NCBI GenBank assembly: GCA_946186225.1
Contig: CAMHMK010000004.1
Coordinates: 1-35,641 of the forward strand
DNA: 35,641 bases
Reading direction: 5' to 3'
Source of the DNA: an uncultured Clostridia bacterium
GTDB taxonomy: Bacteria; Bacillota; Clostridia; Oscillospirales; Oscillospiraceae
Below the pieces are notes generated by a model that had not been told where the DNA came from, did not search any database, and was given only the letters and a program-made list of their open reading frames with translations. Below are positions 33,279 to 35,641 of the stretch, in pieces. Every line of letters begins with the position of its first letter. Position 1 is the first letter of the stretch. Made by a program: the position numbers and the translations under genes.

Positions 33279-33295
33279 TCCAGCCCGTATCAACC

Positions 33296-33327
33296 GGCGG
33301 CGGCCGATCTGGCCGCCGCCCGATTTC
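33296..33327 (+). terminator. GC-rich terminator after mgtE
   Basis: A 10-bp stem GGCGGCGGCC/GGCCGCCGCC with a 5-nt loop, 18 nt past the stop. Only a short T run (ATTTC) follows, so read-through into the HAD genes is possible. Confidence 0.65.
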
Positions 33328-33346
33328 TGCAATCGACAGAGGTACT

Positions 33347-34033
33347 ATGGAACAACTGAAATACAAATGCCTGGTGCTCGACCACGACGACACCGTCATG
33401 GACAGCACGGCTCACGTCCACTGGCCCGCCTTCCTGGTCGCGCTCGACGAGCTGCGGCCCGGAACGACGATCACGCTGGAGGACTATTTCCGGATGAACT
33501 TTCACCCGGGCTTTCTGGACTACTGCACGAAGACCCTTGGCTTTACCGACCGCGACATGGAACGGGAGCTGGAGATCTGGAAGGCCTACGTCAAGGACCA
33601 CGTTCCGTCCGTCTACCCCGGCATGGCGCGGATCATCCGCCGCCAGAAGGCGCTCGGCGGTCTGGTCTGCGTGGTCTCCCATTCCTTCGACTTCAACATC
33701 CGCCGCGACTACGAGGCCAACGGCCTGCCGCAGCCGGACGCGATCTACGGCTGGGAGCTGCCGGTGGAGCTGCGCAAGCCGGACCCCTGGGCCTTAGAGC
33801 AAATCATGGACCGCTTCGGCCTCTCCCCTGCCGATCTACTGATGGTGGACGATCTCAAGCCCGGCTATGACATGGCGAAGGCGGCGGGCGTCCCCTTCGC
33901 CGCGGCCTGCTGGGCCTATGACGTACCGGAGATCCGCGCCTTCATGGAGGCAAACTGCGATCTGTCCTATGAGGACCCGGCGCAGCTGGAGGCCTTTCTC
34001 TTCGACAAGGAGGCACAATGTACAAAACCGTGA
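33347..34033 (+). CDS. HAD-superfamily hydrolase
   Basis: A 228-residue HAD hydrolase. Motif I is LDHDDTVMDS (Asp12, Asp14), an uncommon His between the two Asp. Motif II is the Ser of VVSHSF, the Lys is in RKPDPWALEQ and motif IV is LLMVDDLKPGYDMAKAAG. The helical cap (residues 20-95) is longer and rich in aromatic residues. Substrate unknown. Its last 16 nt overlap the next HAD gene, so the two are translationally coupled. Confidence 0.92.
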   Translation: MEQLKYKCLVLDHDDTVMDSTAHVHWPAFLVALDELRPGTTITLEDYFRMNFHPGFLDYCTKTLGFTDRDMERELEIWKAYVKDHVPSVYPGMARIIRRQKALGGLVCVVSHSFDFNIRRDYEANGLPQPDAIYGWELPVELRKPDPWALEQIMDRFGLSPADLLMVDDLKPGYDMAKAAGVPFAAACWAYDVPEIRAFMEANCDLSYEDPAQLEAFLFDKEAQCTKP

Positions 34034-34662
34034 TCTTCGACCTGGACGGCACCCTGCTGAACACCCTCGGGGACCTGGCCGCCTCCACCAACGCGGCCCT
34101 GGCTGCCTTCGGCATGCCCGCGCGGACCGTGGACGAGGTGCGGCGCTTCGTGGGCAACGGGATCGGACTGCTGATCCGTCGGGCCGTTCCGGCAGGCACG
34201 CCGGAGGACCTGATCGCCCGCGTTCTGGACGCCTTCAAAACCCATTACGTAGCCCACGCCCTGGACACCACGGCCCTCTATCCCCAGGCGGAGGCCGTTC
34301 TGGAGGGCTTGCATCGGGCCGGCGTGCAGACCGCCGTGGTCTCCAACAAGGCCGACTTCGCCGTCCAGATCCTGCACGAGAACTTCTTCCGCGACCGGAT
34401 CGCCTGCTCCATCGGCGAGCGTCCCGGCTGCCGCCGGAAGCCGGAGCCCGATCTGGTGGAGCTGGCCCTCTCGCTGCTTGGCGCGGACAAGGAGACCTCC
34501 GTCTACGTCGGCGACTCCGAAGTGGACGCCCAGACCGCAAAAAACGCAGGCCTGGCCTGCGTTCTGGTGGACTGGGGCTTCCGGGATCGCTCCGTCCTTA
34601 CCCCCTACGGATACCCGGTGGTCAGCACTGCCGACGCCCTCCTGGCGGAGTTTTTTCAATGA
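34018..34662 (+). CDS. HAD-superfamily phosphatase, phosphoglycolate-phosphatase-like
   Basis: A 214-residue Gph/PGP-like phosphatase. Motif I is FDLDGTLLNT (Asp8, Asp10), motif II is VVSNK, a Lys lies in RRKPEPDLVELAL and motif IV is VYVGDSEVDAQTAKNAG. It probably acts on 2-phosphoglycolate or a similar small phosphate ester; the family is broad. It overlaps the preceding HAD gene by 16 nt and ends just before a strong terminator. Confidence 0.94.
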   Translation: MYKTVIFDLDGTLLNTLGDLAASTNAALAAFGMPARTVDEVRRFVGNGIGLLIRRAVPAGTPEDLIARVLDAFKTHYVAHALDTTALYPQAEAVLEGLHRAGVQTAVVSNKADFAVQILHENFFRDRIACSIGERPGCRRKPEPDLVELALSLLGADKETSVYVGDSEVDAQTAKNAGLACVLVDWGFRDRSVLTPYGYPVVSTADALLAEFFQ

Positions 34663-34674
34663 ACTGTGCAGTAA

Positions 34675-34706
34675 AATGGGGTCGGCCCGAAAGAGCCGAC
34701 CCTTTT
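34675..34706 (+). terminator. Terminator after the HAD pair
   Basis: Stem GGGTCGGC/GCCGACCC with flanking AAAA and TTTT runs, 16 nt past the stop codon. Confidence 0.88.
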
Positions 34707-34726
34707 GCTGTTCCCGTCTTCGGTTT

Positions 34727-34744
34727 GCGGGGCAAATGCCCCGC
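34727..34744 (-). terminator. Hairpin downstream of the spore-protein gene
   Basis: Stem GCGGGGCA/TGCCCCGC lies 35 nt past the stop of the minus-strand spore-protein gene and is followed there by AAACC rather than T, so its terminator strength is doubtful. Confidence 0.45.
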
Positions 34745-34778
34745 GGCGCCGCTTCGGGGAATCCCGGTCCCGCAGGAA

Positions 34779-34973
34779 TTACTTCAGGCCCTGCTCGTAG
34801 GACTCGATCATCTTCTTGACCATCTGGCCGCCGACGGAGCCGGCTTCGCGAGAGGTCAGGTCGCCGTTGTAGCCGTTCTTGAGGTTCACGCCGACCTCAG
34901 AGGCAGCCTGCATTTTGAACTGGTCCATGCCCTGCTTGGCTTCGGGAACGTTGATCCGGTTGTTGCTCTTCAT
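34779..34973 (-). CDS. Alpha/beta-type small acid-soluble spore protein (SASP)
   Basis: A 64-residue DNA-binding spore protein that coats and protects DNA in the forespore. I chose the ATG at 34973, 9 nt after AAGGAG; an ATG at 34979 adds MK but is too close. The core (PEAKQGMDQFKMQAASEVGVN, then DLTSREAGSVGGQMVKKMIE) is the clostridial SASP pattern. At the germination-protease site the expected Glu (as in KYEIAxE) is Gln22 followed by Ala23, which may affect cleavage. It is a single gene with a sigma-G-like promoter upstream. Confidence 0.95.
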   Translation of the reverse strand: MKSNNRINVPEAKQGMDQFKMQAASEVGVNLKNGYNGDLTSREAGSVGGQMVKKMIESYEQGLK

Positions 34974-34996
34974 TTTCATGCTCTCCTTCTTTTTTT

Positions 34997-35036
34997 GCCG
35001 GGGAAGCGCCTGACTTCGACGGTCCGCTTCCCCGGC
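34997..35036 (-). promoter_or_regulatory. Stem-loop in the spore-protein mRNA leader
   Basis: A 12-bp perfect stem GCCGGGGAAGCG/CGCTTCCCCGGC with a 16-nt loop, followed on the minus strand by an A run and the RBS. It could stabilise the mRNA or keep the RBS open. Confidence 0.5.
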
Positions 35037-35116
35037 CTTGCGCACTCTTGCGCAGCCCTTGGGAGCATTCCGCGTTCGCCTTCGCCTGTCCGGCTTCATT
35101 TGGCTTTCGCCGCTCA

Positions 35117-35145
35117 TAGTTTGACCGTATTCGCCCCGGATATAC
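35117..35145 (-). promoter_or_regulatory. Candidate sigma-G promoter of the spore-protein gene
   Basis: On the minus strand, GTATA (35141-35145), 17 bp and CAAACTA (35117-35123). This fits the sigma-G consensus GHATR-N17-CATNNTA with one mismatch in the -10 box. It implies a leader of about 130 nt. Confidence 0.45.
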
Positions 35146-35146
35146 A

Positions 35147-35396
35147 AAAAGAAGCTGGAAAATATTAGCTGATCGGACGCATGCCGACGATCCGTCGCAT
35201 TTTGCTGAACGCGTTTGGTCTGATCCATGATTTAATTGTTTCACGCCAGCCGGAGAGGGAGGTCCGTATGTAAGCTCGATGGCGTATTCTTTGTAAAATT
35301 GCTGCAAACGAGGTCGAAGCGGTAGATTTTTTGCCGGACTTGTGTTATATTGTAGAAAAAACCAGATACGCCGCGGAGGCGGCGGAGGAACAAACC
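35147..35396. other. Intergenic region without a recognised gene
   Basis: This stretch between the divergent spore-protein and P-type ATPase genes is less GC-rich than the rest. Apart from the extended -10 promoter and an RBS near its right end, I see no gene, repeat or RNA in it. Confidence 0.6.
35343..35351 (+). promoter_or_regulatory. Extended -10 promoter of the P-type ATPase gene
   Basis: TGTTATATT (TG at 35343-35344, TATATT at 35346-35351). The -35 region is poor, as is common for extended -10 promoters. Confidence 0.5.
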
Positions 35397-35641
35397 ATGA
35401 ACAAGCAGCATTCCCAAACCGAGGCGGCGGAGCGCGAGCTTCGTATTCCCGTCTGTCTGCCGGCGGATTTCGTGCCCACCGAAAGCAGCGGTCTGACCGC
35501 CGCAGAGGCCGCCCGGCGGGCAGAGGCCGGACAGGCGAACCGCCAGACCCGCGACCCCGGCAAGTCCACCGGGCAGATCGTTGCGGAAAACCTCTTTACC
35601 CTTTTTAATCTGTTGAATTTTGCCCTGGCGATCTGCCTGGC
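35397..35641 (+). CDS. P-type cation ATPase, N-terminal fragment (cut by window end)
   Basis: The first 81 codons of an open frame that runs off the window. The ATG follows GGAGGAAC at 6-7 nt. The segment SSGLTAAEAARRAEAGQANR, then KSTGQIVAENLFTLFNLLNFALA, is the N-terminal actuator entry and first membrane helix of HAD-IC family P-type ATPases of Firmicutes. The ion cannot be told from this part; the DKTG phosphorylation site would lie beyond the window. Confidence 0.85.
   Translation, partial: MNKQHSQTEAAERELRIPVCLPADFVPTESSGLTAAEAARRAEAGQANRQTRDPGKSTGQIVAENLFTLFNLLNFALAICL

Noticed and set aside
31857..33332. A 491-codon minus-strand open frame
   Set aside because: Antisense shadow of mgtE, which is certain from its CBS and membrane motifs.

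Overview
The window looks like chromosomal DNA of a GC-rich, spore-forming, Gram-positive member of the Clostridia, probably an Oscillospiraceae-type gut bacterium. The grounds are an alpha/beta-type small acid-soluble spore protein with a sigma-G-like promoter, a T-box leader ahead of ileS, a CIRCE operator ahead of htpG, the SepF/DivIVA division genes, S-layer-homology (SLH) repeats and an Hfq of Firmicutes type beside miaA. The species assignment is inference. The window is mostly core genome with little accessory DNA; no phage, insertion sequence or CRISPR array was seen.

Layout. 1-89: one copy of a multi-hairpin repeat. 100-2574 (-): a secreted NlpC/P60-like protein with three SLH repeats. 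2767-3237 (-): five tRNAs (Val, Asp, Phe, Gly, Cys in transcription order). 3473-4201 (+): a membrane protein with a Tyr/Gln/Gly-rich tail. 4393-6303 (+): htpG with CIRCE. 6408-8200 (-): a lipoprotein and a membrane-anchored transglutaminase-like protein. 8281-9434 (-): a two-subunit chromate transporter. 9605-12109 (-): an LTA-synthase-like enzyme carrying SLH-like repeats. 12378-12962 (+): an unrecognised protein, followed by the second repeat copy and a strong terminator.

13152-31498 is one long block on the minus strand. In transcription order it runs miaB, mutS, CPBP protease, mutL, miaA, hfq, HlyD-like adaptor, ylmE-type PLP protein, sepF, divIVA, T-box, ileS, YcxB-like membrane protein, HAD phosphatase, larE, larB, larC. 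Spacing is tight and several neighbours overlap by ATGA. It joins tRNA modification and mismatch repair, cell division, isoleucyl-tRNA charging and synthesis of the nickel-pincer cofactor of lactate racemase. larA itself is not in the window.

31634-35641 is mainly plus strand: a leader of about 220 nt with a candidate structured RNA and a possible 27-codon upstream ORF, then mgtE and two overlapping HAD phosphatases. A minus-strand spore-protein gene follows, and then the 5' end of a P-type ATPase cut by the window edge.

The best leads for something undescribed are the mgtE leader, which does not match the M-box as I know it, and the 89-bp multi-hairpin repeat, whose two copies show a compensatory base-pair change. 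No complete new multi-gene system was recognised.
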